Shown piece after piece: positions 13,326-25,070 of a DNA stretch of 64,000 nt (its first letter is position 1; every line of letters begins with the position of its first letter). The notes beneath the pieces were generated by a model that did no database searches, was not told the origin of the DNA, and saw only the letters and a list, made by a program, of their open reading frames with translations. The stretch is from Nyssa sinensis (Eukaryota > Streptophyta > Magnoliopsida > Cornales > Nyssaceae). The stretch lies in the NCBI GenBank assembly GCA_008638375.1, contig CM018051.1:8853387-8917386 (forward strand). The letters are read 5' to 3'. Position numbers and translations under genes: made by a program.

Positions 13326-16300
13326 AAAAGAGTTAATTTGTGAAGAAATTTGTCTCTTATGGGTTAGAGTGGAAGACATTTTTCCATCTCTTTACAGATA
13401 AACCCTAGTGATGGCAACATCAAGAATGAGGTTTCAGATTATTATCTAAAGTCCATTCATATTATTTCAATGATTCAGATACGCATCTTTATTCATCGTA
13501 TTAATCTATGCATGCCTATGATTCTACATGTGATATTTTTGCAATAAAAGTCTTACAGTCTGGGCTTAATTAGATTGGGTTTACTAGATGAAGTTTTCAC
13601 TTCTTAATGTTTTGCTTGGCTATTTCGAATAGTTTTTTGGTTGCTTCTTTTAGATTTGAGTTTGTAATATTTTAAGGTAAATTACAGTGACCATCCTTGA
13701 AATTCTTAACAATTAAACTAAGCTCTATTAAAGTTTATAAAATTATACTGATCTCTTCTACTTTACTTGACAAATTATAAAAATCCCTCTTTAGTCAATT
13801 TTTTTCTTTCAAAATGATAAAATTTTCATTTTCATTTTTTTATTTTGAAATTTCTTTCTAACTTTTTTTAAAGATTTTTAATTTTAAATAAAAATAAATT
13901 TATGATAAACAATTTATTTTTATTTTATATAAAAATAAATTTAATATTTTTATAAATATTTATTTGAAATGAAAAAATCGAAAAAATTGTTGAAAATAAA
14001 AAAATACAAAAAATGATGAAATGGGCAATTTTGTCATTTTAAAAAAAAAATTTGACTAGAGGAGAGTAAATATAGTTTGTCAGGTAAACTAGGGGAGGTT
14101 AGTGTAATTGTCAAAAATTTCAAGGGTGATTAGTGTAATTTATCCAATATTTTATTATCAATATACACCAATTTTTTCCCCAAAAAATGCAATAGAGATT
14201 ACACTATTATTATTGAATTCTAGTGAAATTTATAAATATTTAAATAATTGTAAAAGTCAAACGGATATTATGATTACTGTGATTTTATTATTTAAGGAAG
14301 GATTCAATGTAATTTATAAATATTCAATTCATAGTGAAAGTAATATTATGTAACGCTTACATGAAATAATTATTTATGTATCACAATACAATCGATAGAA
14401 GTAGATAAATTTGAGGAAATAATGCAAAAGGGATTTAATAAAACAAGAATTCCTACCCTAAATTAGGCAAGAAGAAAATGATCCCCTTTGATGCTAGCTA
14501 GTGTGGTAAAACGAAATTCATTTATTTTACGTGTGAGGTTTGTGTATAAAATTTCCCACCTGTGGAGTAAATAGTGTTCTTCAGCATCCAAAATAGGCAT
14601 TTTCGTCTATTGTCCTGATACTCTTCCTCTATCCAATTCGTATCTTGTCGGGGCGCCTTAACACGTATACCTTGCAATTAGGAATGATAATGACCACAAT
14701 CAGTTTAATTATAACCAAGCATGGTTGTGATAAGTAGACAAATAAGCAAGCTTTTTAATGGAATATGTAAGAATTAAATCTATTAAGTAATGTTTTGAAA
14801 AATCTAGCTTGTTAACATGCATATGTTAGAAATAGTATTCATTTTAATTTAAGACATTTGTTGTCGTTGAGAAAAAACCAAAAGGAGAAGTTATGTGACG
14901 GTCTCTATGACATTAGCAGCACCAACAAATTTCATGTAGGCCCCACAAAAAATTTAGATGACCTCTATGCGTTAGGCATGAATGGAATTGTGAATAGATG
15001 AGTTGTCATTGAGATGACTCCTTAATAAAAAAAGTTGGAAATTATTTCTTAAACTTGTCATATGGTGTGACAACTTTTATGATTTCAGTATTTGGTAGGG
15101 CTCACGTGAAACTTACTACATTGTTAAAATCTTAGAAGCCGTCACACACGCATGTGATAAACTCATAGAATAACTTCTCAAAATTAGAAATAATAGTTGA
15201 AACTCCGAGTCAATGACATTGCCCACTCGGCACACCAAGTGCATGTAGTGTTGGGTTTTTTACTCTAATACTATTTGTTGGAACTTTGTTGGGTTAATAT
15301 GTTCTTGGTGTTAGTTCAAATGATTTTAGTAATAGCCAAGTGGTAATTAATTAATTGGAAAAAGTAGAAGGTTACTTTGAAAGATGGTAGGAAGTTGTTT
15401 GATTTAAAAAAAAAAAAAAATTCGACTAATATAACACTGTTAACTCATGAACACTTTTTTTTATAAAGTTTTTAAATAAGCACGACTTTATTAGGTAAGA
15501 CTAGTATTACGATAATTTTTTTTTACATTACAATACTAATTATAGTTCAGGAATCAGTTTGTTTAAATTAGAAATATAAGAACCATAATGAAATTTGCAC
15601 CACATTTAAGGGTGAAAAATATAATTTATCTTAAAAAAATCACATAATGATCAACACAGAGAAAAAAAAAAAAAGAGAGAGAGAGAGATTCTTACAATTG
15701 TAGATGATCCTGGAATTCCATCCATGATGGCTTTGGCTTTTGAAAGCATTACCCTTCTTGGCTAAAAGATGAAGAGGGCTAAAGCCATCCTCATTGATTC
15801 GTGACGCAAGTTCCCTGTGTAATTGAAGTATCCCCAGTGCCAATTCTGTCAAAGAAACCAATCAAAGGTTAAAAAACAAGAACATATATATATATATATA
15901 TATATCCCATTTCATGGGAAACTAGTAATTAAGAGAGTTGAAACGCTCACCAAAATAATCGCAGGTGATGGCACAATGGAGAATGGTGTCACCATTATTC
16001 CTTGTACTTAAACATGAGCACACGTCAAATTTCATGCTAGAGAGTTCATGGAGGCGAAGAAAAGCTTCTTTTCTACCGCATGAAACCGCCAAAAATAACG
16101 GAGTTTCACCTTCATTGTTGCGAGAGTTCATCAGTCCTGAATCTGTATCAGTGAATAGCTCGCACATCCTCCAATTCCCCACCGCCGCCGCCACATGGAG
16201 AGCGTTGTTCCCTCTTTTGTTTGTCTTTTTTAGGTTTTCCGGCTTTACGATATCCTTTTTCACCAGTTGCTCAACCAGTTCTACTTTTCGTTTCGCCACT

Positions 16301-16497
16301 ATTTTATGCAATACTGTGTCGCCCGATGCACTGATCGTTTCTCCAACAACCCATTTATTTGTTGTGCAAACCCGTACGGCTTCTTCTGTTTTTTCTTTCA
16401 TGATGTTTTGCCACACGGATTCCTTAATCATCGTCTTTTGATATTTTCTTGATAATGGCGTTATCTCGAATGGTGATGGGGTGACCCTTCGAAACAT
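4532..16497 (-). CDS. ankyrin-repeat PGG-domain membrane protein, ACD6-like (gene A)
   Basis: Nine exons join with consistent phases: 16497-15951, 15845-15696, 14670-14560, 11556-11482, 10145-10071, 8618-8544, 6540-6424, 6047-5635 and 5119-4532. All introns are GT-AG, and the model gives 716 codons. Exons 1-2 carry about five ankyrin repeats (GDTVLHKIV, GNNALHVAAAVG, GETPLFLAV, GDTILHCAI, GFSPLHLLAKKG). Exons 3-7 encode short linkers. Exon 8 has another ankyrin block (SPILLAAQNG, GNNVVLLAARN, GNTALHRAA). Exon 9 is the PGG domain: a hydrophobic segment at about 568-585, PGG at 587-589, then three more membrane segments. Proteins of this family are plasma-membrane proteins tied to defence, cell death and salt stress; the role of this copy is inferred. 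The start chosen is the ATG at 16497; the open frame extends a little upstream but has no ATG. Exon 5 is a duplicate of exon 4. Some linker exons may be skipped in real transcripts. Confidence 0.8.
6683..6916 (-). mobile_element. tRNA-derived SINE in intron 7 of gene A
   Basis: On the minus strand it begins with an A-box-like region (GTGACCGAGTGAGTAG), then a B-box-like region (AGGTCGAAACT), and ends in a long poly(A) (poly(T) on the plus strand). The direct repeat AGTAATTA flanks it at 6675-6682 and 6917-6924. It belongs to the same family as the copy at 60895-61100: both share the stretch around GGACTTTC/GGTCANTCCATAC and TCCGCTAGTG. Confidence 0.7.
6935..7485. repeat. possible degenerate MITE in intron 7 of gene A
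   Basis: The segment starts near GGGGTGTCACTTCGTGTT, contains several CGTGTTAA/ACACGA-like inverted motifs, and ends near TTGTGTCAAAAATTG. This composition recurs in plant hAT-like nonautonomous elements. Terminal repeats are imperfect and no target duplication is clear. Confidence 0.3.
9335..9795. mobile_element. foldback MITE, copy 1 (intron of gene A)
   Basis: The AT-rich segment has arms that pair with each other: the left half carries CAATTTTGACCAAAATTTT and the right half AAATTGGTCAAAATTG in inverted order. It matches the copies at 10690-11172, 13675-14145 and 42531-43010. Exact ends are blurred in this copy. Confidence 0.5.
10690..11172. mobile_element. foldback MITE, copy 2 (intron of gene A)
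   Basis: This is the counterpart of copy 1 carried by the tandem duplication. It has the same inverted arms and an interior of TTTATATAAA-type sequence. Confidence 0.5.
11325..11390. repeat. TA/TG compound microsatellite
   Basis: A TATATATA run is followed by about 15 TG units and further TATA. The paralogous position in the other duplication unit (9928-9980) is pure TA. Confidence 0.85.
11608..11657. repeat. CT/TA compound microsatellite
   Basis: About 14 CT units are followed by TA units in intron 3 of gene A, just upstream (in gene orientation) of exon 4. Confidence 0.85.
11660..13674. other. AT-rich part of gene A intron 3
   Basis: No coding signal on either strand. It is rich in TAATAATT-type motifs between 12050 and 12350, and a similar motif set recurs at 17080-17300. 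A CT microsatellite lies at 13292-13322. Confidence 0.5.
13675..14145. mobile_element. foldback MITE with 9-bp target duplication (MULE-like)
   Basis: The ends are inverted repeats: AGGTAAATTAC at the left and, read in reverse complement, GGATAAATTAC at the right. Similarity continues inward for about 40 bp (CCTTGAAATTCTTAACAATT against CCCTTGAAATTTTTGACAAT). The flanks are a perfect 9-bp direct repeat AATATTTTA (13666-13674 and 14146-14154). Nine-base duplications are typical of Mutator-superfamily insertions. No transposase is encoded. Confidence 0.75.
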
Positions 16498-16561
16498 GGC
16501 TTTCAGGAGCTTACAGTTATGCCAGAGTTTGTTTACATTCCCTTCACCCGGCAACCCCTCT

Positions 16562-16573
16562 CCCTTTTATAAG
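16562..16573 (-). promoter_or_regulatory. TATA box of gene A
   Basis: The minus strand reads CTTATAAAAGGG about 70 nt upstream of the chosen ATG at 16497. A transcription start near 16535 would give a 5' leader of about 40 nt. The leader contains GTAAGCTCCTGAAAGCC, which is also found upstream of gene B with one change, supporting a shared ancestral promoter and leader. Confidence 0.55.
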
Positions 16574-16639
16574 ATGTCACCATTTATTTCTACCCTCTTT
16601 GATTATCACCATTTTACCTTACTAACTCCTACTTGGGCT

Positions 16640-18030
16640 GGGATGTGATCTCATTTGAGATGATAAAGTCTATTATTTTTTATAGATATTACTCAAATGT
16701 AAGATTTACTGAAATGATGCACGCATACTTAAATAAAAGTTTCACCACCTTCACTGTTATACTCCAAAAAACCAAAATAAAAAAGGTGTCCTATTGTGGG
16801 TCTCATGGAAAGACACGTAAGTGATGGATCTCACCTATATTAAGTTTTTTCATATTTTTATTAATCGATAAATGTTCCTCACACGTAAATAATTTAGATA
16901 TGCAATTTTTCAATGACATTTTAATTTTTTATAAAAATACATATAACTCTCTAACTTATAAGATAAAAAATTCTAAATGTCTATTTTAAGTAAAAAAGTT
17001 ATGTGTCCCGATGTTAAAATGTTTTTCATTTACAATACTTTAAACTTTAATTATATAGAATTAATAAATATAAGTACCAAAAGATGTCATATATAAATGG
17101 GATATATAAGTACATGTATACCTATTTTTATCTCTCTAATAATTAATATTATAAAAAAAAATTATGAAAAAAGTATTAATTATTAGAATTATTAATTATC
17201 TAACATGGAACCAAGTTAGTTCATTAAAAATTTATTAATTGTTAGAGATTATTAACTTATTAAATATTAATTATAAAATGATTAATTGTAGATAAAAACA
17301 CTAACCAACCAATTTTAAAGACTGAAAGTATTCTGATAGACTGATACAACTGTATTACAAGAAGTATTTTTTTTTTTATCAATTTGGCGCATAATCTCTA
17401 TGAATAAAGGGCTAAGTTACGTTTTGACTCACCTAAAGAAGTTTATTTATTTTTTCTTGTTTCCTATGCGAAATAATTGTAAAATACAACTTTCAGAAAA
17501 TAGTAAAAATGTTCAATTAAAAGGCTAAACGGGTGAATTTAGTCAAAATTGTCTATAGGTCATAGCTCTTATTAGCCGTCCAAAATTAAAATATGAGAGT
17601 TTCGGATATGAGTATGTAGAGATGACTGATTTTAAAATGCTTTTCGAAAATATTTTTAACCACTTTTACATTTTTTTTGTCACTTGTTTTACATCAATTA
17701 CTTTTTACAAAATGCACTTTTACATGTTTTGAGAAATATAATCATGACAGAAGTCATTTTTAAAACATTGTTTAACGAGCAGCAAGCACATTTTATTATT
17801 TAACAAATAAATTTAATATGTTTAGAGAAAACAATGTTAAAATATTTTACTGGCAGAGCCTTGTGGTACAAAAGCAAATACTACTGCACTCTCTTAATCT
17901 ATTTGGTTGTGAATATAGCGCAGAAAAAAAAAAGACAAAGTGAATGAATTGTTTTCTCTTATTTTGTTATCCTAAAAAATAGGGAGAAATTTTTTTAAGA
18001 AAAGTAAGGAATTTCTTTTTAAAGAATTTG
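16640..18030. other. gene-free upstream region of gene A
   Basis: No convincing ORF or known element. The block at 16880-17300 resembles part of gene A intron 3 (about 11850-12250): both carry ATATGCAATTTTTCAA and TAATTATTAG-type sequence. It is a dispersed AT-rich repeat. Confidence 0.45.
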
Positions 18031-18042
18031 TTATTTCTAATT

Positions 18043-18170
18043 TAGGAAGACATGAGTTCGAGTCTCACTCACTTTTAGAGAGATATAAGTTTTATTTTCA
18101 CCTAATCATGAGTTGGGTTGAGTTAGGTTGTTTTTCAAGACCCAAGATTTCTTTAAAAGAAAATAATTTT
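18043..18170 (+). mobile_element. SINE-like insertion with 11-bp direct repeat
   Basis: TTATTTCTAAT occurs at 18032-18042 and again at 18171-18181. The segment between has a B-box-like GAGTTCGAGTCT near its start but no clear A box, so it looks like a 5'-truncated tRNA-derived SINE. Confidence 0.4.
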
Positions 18171-19747
18171 TTATTTCTAATATTATTTAAAAATGAAATA
18201 AAATAAAATATTTTTGTTTTTATTTTTTTAAACTAGACTTCCAACTATTGGCTTGTAAGATAAAGAGAGAGAGAAAAGACAATCCATCTATATTCTCAAC
18301 ATCAAAGAATTGTCCTTTTTTTATTAATAAAAAAAAATTGAGAACGAGAAAAAGAAAAAGCAAAAAGACAATCCATCTATTCTCAAACTTGGTATATCCT
18401 TTCCTTCAAGAGTTAGTCTTCTTTTTAGACTCTATTTTACTCAAAAAAATTTGTGAAGGAAAGGAAAAACAAATGTAAAGAAAATTATTTTAGAAAAAAA
18501 AAAAGAAAATAGGAAGAAAATGAATTTTTTTAATTTTACATGTTTTTTTTCTTGATTCATAAATCTTAATCAGGTTTATGAAAATTTTATTTTCCTAAAA
18601 ATGAAATATTTGTTTTATTTTTTTGTTCAAAGAGTAATGCTATTTTTGTACTGTTTTGCATCACTATTCACATGGCAAGACATAATTCTCCTATATTTTC
18701 ATTTTAATAACTTCTTAATCTTTATCCTATCATCTGTACCTTGAACTTGTAAATGAATCTTCAAACTAAATGAAAGCATCATTAAAAGTGAAGGTCTTAC
18801 TAAATAAAACAAAGAATAAAGCGATAAACAAAAAGAAAAGACAGTCCATTTATTTATTCTCAAACTAAGTGTCTCATAGACTTCCAACATCTTTTTCACT
18901 TGTACAGCAAGGAATGATTTGAATGTTAACATGTCTCTTTTTTCTTTTACTAACTAGATTAGTCTTTTTTTTTTTTTTTCCCTTTTTCTGTTCATGATTA
19001 TTCTCTTTTGATATATCTATAATGAAGTCAAGTATCTTATACTTTTATTTGTTTCAGAAATATTCTTGTCAAACTTTCTTTTACTTTTAGGTAATTCAGG
19101 TGTCTATGATTGATGTAGTGATTAACTAAAATAGTAAGAAGCATAATTGAAAAAAAGAAAAGAAGATATGGTTGTTATGGTTTACATGCTCTTCTCTCTC
19201 CTCCCCTCCAACTCACTCTCTTTCTATTTATTGCATCTCATGCAATCATAAAAATTGACAAATCCTTCAGTTTCTCCAATGTAAGTAAAACATGTGGCTC
19301 TTCATCTTCCCTCCATATATCTTCTCTCATCTTCCTCTCCAAAAGTCTTGTCTATTTTCATCTCATAGAATTGACAAATTGACTAATCAACCATCATTTT
19401 TAACATTGTGACTTTTACTTTACTAAATAAGTTATTAACTATTAAATGTATTAAAAAAACAAGTAGTTTTTAAGTCTTCTTTCACCGTATAAATGAATAT
19501 AGTATTGTTTAAAGAAATAGAAATCTATAAAGTATAGCAAGTTGAAAGAGACAGCTGAATAATTTTTTATTTTTTATTTTTTATTTGTAAGAGGCTTCTC
19601 ATATGTAAGTTTTTAAAATTTGCTGATATCTTTGAATAATTAAAGTTTCAGAATATTGGATGACATTATATGTAATGGGATTGTGTTTTTATTATTTGAA
19701 TCCATTTTAGTTTAGTAGGATATTTTGAAATAAATTAATAGAAATAA

Positions 19748-21560
19748 AAATGGGGTCAAATAGTTTTAGAATCATATATGAAATGAATTGTACAAAAAAA
19801 AAATAGAATTGAAATAAAATAAATAAATTAAATTTTAAAATTAACTATATAGAAGAAAAAATGTCAGGAGAATAAAACAAATAGAAAATTCAAATAAATA
19901 TAAGTTAAATAGGAAAAATAATTAATTTATTATGCTAAAAGATATTTTAATATCATAAAAAAACTCTCCAAAATAAATAAATAAATATTTAAATAGAAAA
20001 AAACATAGAACAACAAAATAAATATAAAATAGAATTCGGATAAATAGAAAGAAAAATGAGGCCAAATAATTTTAGAATCGTACACAAAAAGATTGTACAA
20101 AAAACTAAACAGAATTGAAATAAAATAAATAGAAAAAATTTAAAAATTAAATATATAGAAGAAAAAATGGTAGGAGAAGAAAGAAAATAGATAAAAAGCT
20201 AAATAAATATAAGTTGAAAAAAATAAATAGAAAAAAATGAAATAACTTTTTATGTAAAAGAAATTCTAGAATCTTAAAAAAAATAATTATACAAAATAGA
20301 TAAAAATTAAATAGAAGAAAAAAAAACATGGAGCAAGAAAATAAATGTAAAATAGAATTTTAATAAAATTTGAAAAAGACAGTAAAAATACACAACTATA
20401 TAACACTGAAAAAGAAGAAAGGAAGAGATTTTGTTAAATAATCTCCTAGGAAATATAGGCACATCAACTTTGATTAAAAATACCGACTGTTATGAGAAAA
20501 TATTATCATAGTCAATATGATAAGTTGATTTTAGTGATTCCATTGTTATGAGAATGAATTTATAAAATAATAAATTAGTACATGTAGATCAACTTCTTTT
20601 TTTAATTATTTTTTCATTAAATTTTTTTATTCCCAGCTTACAAACGGAAAAAAACAAAGAAAATAGAAAGATCCAAAGAAAAATATAATGTGCAACTTGT
20701 ACATATTGTCTTTCTTCAATAAATTTTTTTTTTTTGCTGATAAAAAAAATATTATGAGAACAAGTTTATAAAATAATAAAATAATAAATTAGTACATATA
20801 GATCAACTTCACTTTTATAATTATTATATTTTATTCCAAAATTATACGAATTTTATTTGATTTAGAAATCGTTTTAGAACCATCACCATAAATCATAATA
20901 AATTATTTTTAAGTCTCAATTTGTAAAAAATTATTTCATTTAGGATTTAAAATCACCATCTCCCGTGATAAATCAATAATCAATAAATAATAAAAAAATG
21001 TAGTCAAATAGTTTTAAAATCCTGTAAAAAATATATATATAATCATCACCTTCTATAATAAATAAATAAACAAAAAGAAAATTGAGGTTGAATAATTTTA
21101 GAATCATACATGAAAAGAATTGTACGAAAAATATATAAAATTAAAATAATATAAATTGAAAAAGTTTTAAAAGTTGATATACAGAAGAAAAAAATGGCAG
21201 GAAAAGAAAACAAATAAAAAGTCAAATGAATATAAGTTGAAGAAAATAAAAAGAAAAAAAATCTATTATGCTAAAAGAAATTTTAGAATCTTTAAACAAA
21301 TAATTCTGTAAAATAAATAAATAATTAAGTAGAGAAACAATATAGAGCAGGAAAACAAATATAAAATAGAATTTGAAAAAATGAAAATAAAAATGATGCC
21401 AAATAGATTTAGAATCGTTCTTGAAAAGAATTGTACAAAAAATAAATATAATTGAAAGAAAATAAATAGATAAAATTAAATATATTGAAGAAAAAAAGGT
21501 AGGAGAAGAAAAAAAAAAGTCAAATAAATATGAGTTTAAGAAAATAAATAGAAAAAAATT
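19748..21560. repeat. ~308-bp internal repeat units in duplication copy 1
   Basis: A unit built around AGTTTTAGAATCATA...AAGAATTGTAC followed by GAAGAAAAAATGGTAGGAGA starts near 19753, 20058, 21088 and 21397, a period of about 308 bp. The same units occur in copy 2 near 23395, 23697, 24240 and 24548. They look like an AT-rich satellite or minisatellite remnant. Confidence 0.6.
20700..20752 (+). repeat. retroposon 3' tail remnant
   Basis: CTTCAATAAATTTTTTTT followed by TTTTGCTGATAAAAAAA matches the 3' ends of the retroposons at 38015, 38530, 41440 and 61550. It is absent from duplication copy 2. Confidence 0.45.
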
Positions 21561-21899
21561 AAATAATTTATTATGTTGTTTGGTTGCTAATGTGACATGT
21601 TTGGTTGATCTTGTATCTAATTATTACAAAAGAGATGAATAAGCAACTAATACATGTGAACAAGTGAAATTTGCTCATTCAACTCTTTTATATTAGTTGT
21701 TCATATGTATTAGTTGTTTATTCATTCCCTTTGTAGATATTGGATATATAATCAACCACAATTATTCAGTGTAATTGTAAAAAATTTAAAAAAATATCAA
21801 TATAAGTTATCCTTTATTTATTCATTGATGTCGACCAATATAATCAGTACTAGTGCATGGCATGGCATGGCACTTTTATGTGTTGAACAGAACAGGTAA

Positions 21900-21935
<36 letters not shown>

Positions 21936-21939
<4 letters not shown>

Positions 21940-22098
21940 TAAAATTCAAAACAATAATTGATAAGGTTCATCAATAATATAGTTGTTCATTGACGTCCCA
22001 TCAGTATTTGTGCATGGCACTTTTATGTGTGGCAAATCTCTTATGAAATACATCAATATAACCAGTACTAGTGCATGGCATGGCACTTTTAGGTAAAG

Positions 22099-22154
<56 letters not shown>

Positions 22155-22213
22155 TAAAACACAAAACAATAATTGATTAGGTTCATATATCAATAATATA
22201 TTTATTCATTGAT
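21936..22213. repeat. junction of the segmental duplication, with gene 3'-flank repeats
   Basis: It contains repeated copies of AGTACTAGTGCATGGCATGG and TTGATTAGGTTCATA-type sequence plus an AC/AT microsatellite (22098-22152). The same motifs occur at 24970-25030 and 36830-37020 next to the 3' end of gene B, so this block derives from ankyrin-gene 3' flanks. Confidence 0.6.
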
Positions 22214-25036
22214 GTTACATGGTTTTTTTTCTTGATTCATAAATCTTAATCAGGTTTATAAAAAATTTATTTTCCTAAAAATGAAATAATTATTTTATTT
22301 TTTTGTTCAAAGAGTAATGCCATTTTTTACTGTTTTGCATCACTATTCACATGACAAGGCATAATTCTCCTATATTTTCTTTTTAATAACTTCTTAATCT
22401 TTATCCTATCATCTGCACCTTGAACTTGTAAATGAATCTTCAAATTAAATGAAAGCATCATTAAACGTGAATGTCTTACTAAATAAAACAAAGAATAAAG
22501 CGATAAACAAAAAGAAAAGACAGTTCATTTATTTATTCTCAAACTAAGTATCTCATAGAATTCCAACATCTAAGGAATGATTTGAATGTTAGCATGTCTC
22601 TTTTTCTTTTACTATCTCGATTAGTCTTCTCCCCCCCCCCCCCCCCCTCTTTTCTGTTCTTTTGATATATCTATAATGAAGTCAAGTATTTTATACTTTT
22701 CTTTATTTCAGAAATATTCTTGTCAAACTTTCTTTTACTTTTAGGTAATTCAGGGTCTATGATTGATGTAGTGATTAACTAAAATAGTAAGAAGCATAAT
22801 TGAAAAAAGAAAAGAAGATATGGTTGTTATGGTTTACATGCTCTTCTCTCGCCTCCCCTCCAACTCACTCTCTTTCTATTTATTGCATCTCATGCAATCA
22901 TAAAAATTGACAAATCCTTCAGTTTCTCCAATGTAAGTAAAACCTGTGGCTCTTCATCTTCCCTCCATATATCTTCTCTCATCTTCCTCTCCAAAAGTCT
23001 GTCTATTTTCATCTCATAGAATTGACAAATTGACTAATCAACCATCATTTTTAACATTGTGACTTTTACTTTATTAAATAAGTTATTAACTATTAAATGT
23101 ATTAAAAAAACAAGTAGTTTTTGAGTCTTCTTTCACCGTACAAATGAATATAGTATTGTTTAAAGAAATGGAAATCTATAAAGTATAGCAAGTTGAAAGA
23201 GACAGCTGAATAATTATTTATTTTTTATTTGTAAGAGGCTTCTCATATGTAAGCTTTTAAAATTTGCTGATATCTTTGAATAATTAAAGTTTCAGAATAT
23301 TGGATGACATTATATGTAATGGGATTGTGTTTTTATTATTTGAATCCATTTTAGTTTAGTAGGATATTTTGAAATAAATTAATAGAAATAAAAATGGGGT
23401 CAAATAGTTTTAGAATCATATATGAAATGAATTGTACAAAAAAAAAGAAAGAATTGAAATAAAATAAATAAATTAAATTTTAAAATTAACTATATAGAAG
23501 AAAAAATGTCAGGAGAATAAAACAAATAGAAAATTCAAATAAATATAAGTTAAATAGGAAAAATAATTAATTTATTATGCTAAAAGATATTTTAATAGCT
23601 TAAAAAAATTCTCCAAAATAAATAAATAATTAAATAGAAAAAAAACATAGAACAACTAAATAAATATAAAATAGAATTTAGATAAATAGAAAGAAAAATG
23701 AAGCCAAATAATTTTAGAATCTTAAAAAATGTAAGTAAAAAAAAATAGATAATAATTAAATAGAAGAAAAAAAACATGGAGCAAGAAAATAAATGTAAAA
23801 TAGAATTTTAATAAAATTTGAAAAAGACGGTAAAAATACACAACTATATATCATTGCAAAAGAAGAAAGGAAGAGATTTTAGTTAAATAATCTCCTAGGA
23901 AATATAGGCACATCAACTAATTTGATTAAAAATACTGACTGTTATGAGAAAATATTATCATAGACAGTATGATAAGTTGATTTTAGTGATTCCATTGTTA
24001 TGAGAATGAATTTATAAAATAATAAATTAGTACATGTAGATCAACTTCTTTTTTTAATTATTTTCTCATTAAATTTTTTTATTCCCAACTTACAAACAGA
24101 AAAAAACAAAGAAAATAGAAAGATCCAAAGAAAAATATAATGTGCAACTTGTAAATATTATGGATGTTTTCCTGTAAATATATATATATATATATAATCA
24201 TCACCTCCTATAATAAATAAATAAACAAAAAGAAAATTGAGGCCGAATAATTTTAGAATCATACATGAAAAGAATTGTATGAAAAATATATAAAGTTAAA
24301 ATAATATAAATTGAAAAAGTTTTAAAAGTTAATATATAGAAGAAAAAAATGGCAGGAAAAGAAAACAAATAAAAAGTCAAATAAATATATGTTGAAGAAA
24401 ATAAATAGAAAAAAAAATCTATTATGCTAAAAGAAGTTTTAGAATCTTAAAAAATAATTCTGTAAAATAAATAAATAATTAAGTAGAGAAAAAACATAGA
24501 GCAGAAAAAAATATAAAATAGAATTTGAAAAAATTAAAATAAAAATGATGCCAAATAGTTTTAGAATCGTTCATGAAAAGAATTGTACAAAAAATAAATA
24601 TAAATAGAAAAAAATAAATATATTGAAGAAAAAAAGGTAGGAGAAGAAAAAAAATAAAAAGTCAAATAAATATGAGTTTAAGAAAATAAATAGAAAAAAT
24701 TTAAATAATTTATTATGTTGGTTGGTTGCTAATGTGACATGTTTGGTTCATCCGGTATCTAATAACTACAAAAGAGACGAATAAGCAACTAATACATGTG
24801 AACAAGTGAAGTTTGCTCATTCAACTCTTTTGTATTAGTTGTTCATATGCATTAGTTATTTATTCATCTCCTTTGTAGATATTGGATACATGATCAACCA
24901 CAATTATTCAATGTAATTGTCAAAAATTTAAAAAAATTTCAGTATAATTTATCTTTTATTTATTCATTGATGTCCACCAATATAACCAGTACTAGTGCAT
25001 GGCATGGCACTTTTATGTGTTGAACAGAACAGGGAA

Positions 25037-25068
<32 letters not shown>
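22214..25068. repeat. segmental tandem duplication, copy 2
   Basis: This is the second copy of 18537-21935. It ends in the TA microsatellite (25040-25068) into which the Ty3/gypsy element inserted. A poly(C) run of 17 bases at about 22631-22647 replaces the poly(T) found in copy 1 at 18966-18980. No gene. Confidence 0.8.

Positions 25069-25070
<2 letters not shown>

Larger units (their letters stand above)
18537..21935. repeat. segmental tandem duplication, copy 1
   Basis: This copy runs from TACATG...TTCTTGATTCATAAATC to the TA microsatellite after GAACAGAACAGG. It matches 22214-25068 closely throughout (for example GCATCACTATTCACATG and CATGTGGCTCTTCATC or a close variant). Copy 1 keeps two segments that copy 2 lacks, near 20060-20270 and 20710-21040. 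It contains no gene: its ORFs are A/T-rich low-complexity frames without family features. Confidence 0.8.

Noticed and set aside
15965..16452. Plus-strand ORFs of up to 158 codons
   Set aside because: They are shadows of the ankyrin exon on the minus strand.
25064..25068. TATAT as proof of the gypsy target duplication
   Set aside because: The insertion is in a TA microsatellite, so any TA word would match by chance. The LTR ends are set by LTR comparison, the PBS and the PPT instead.
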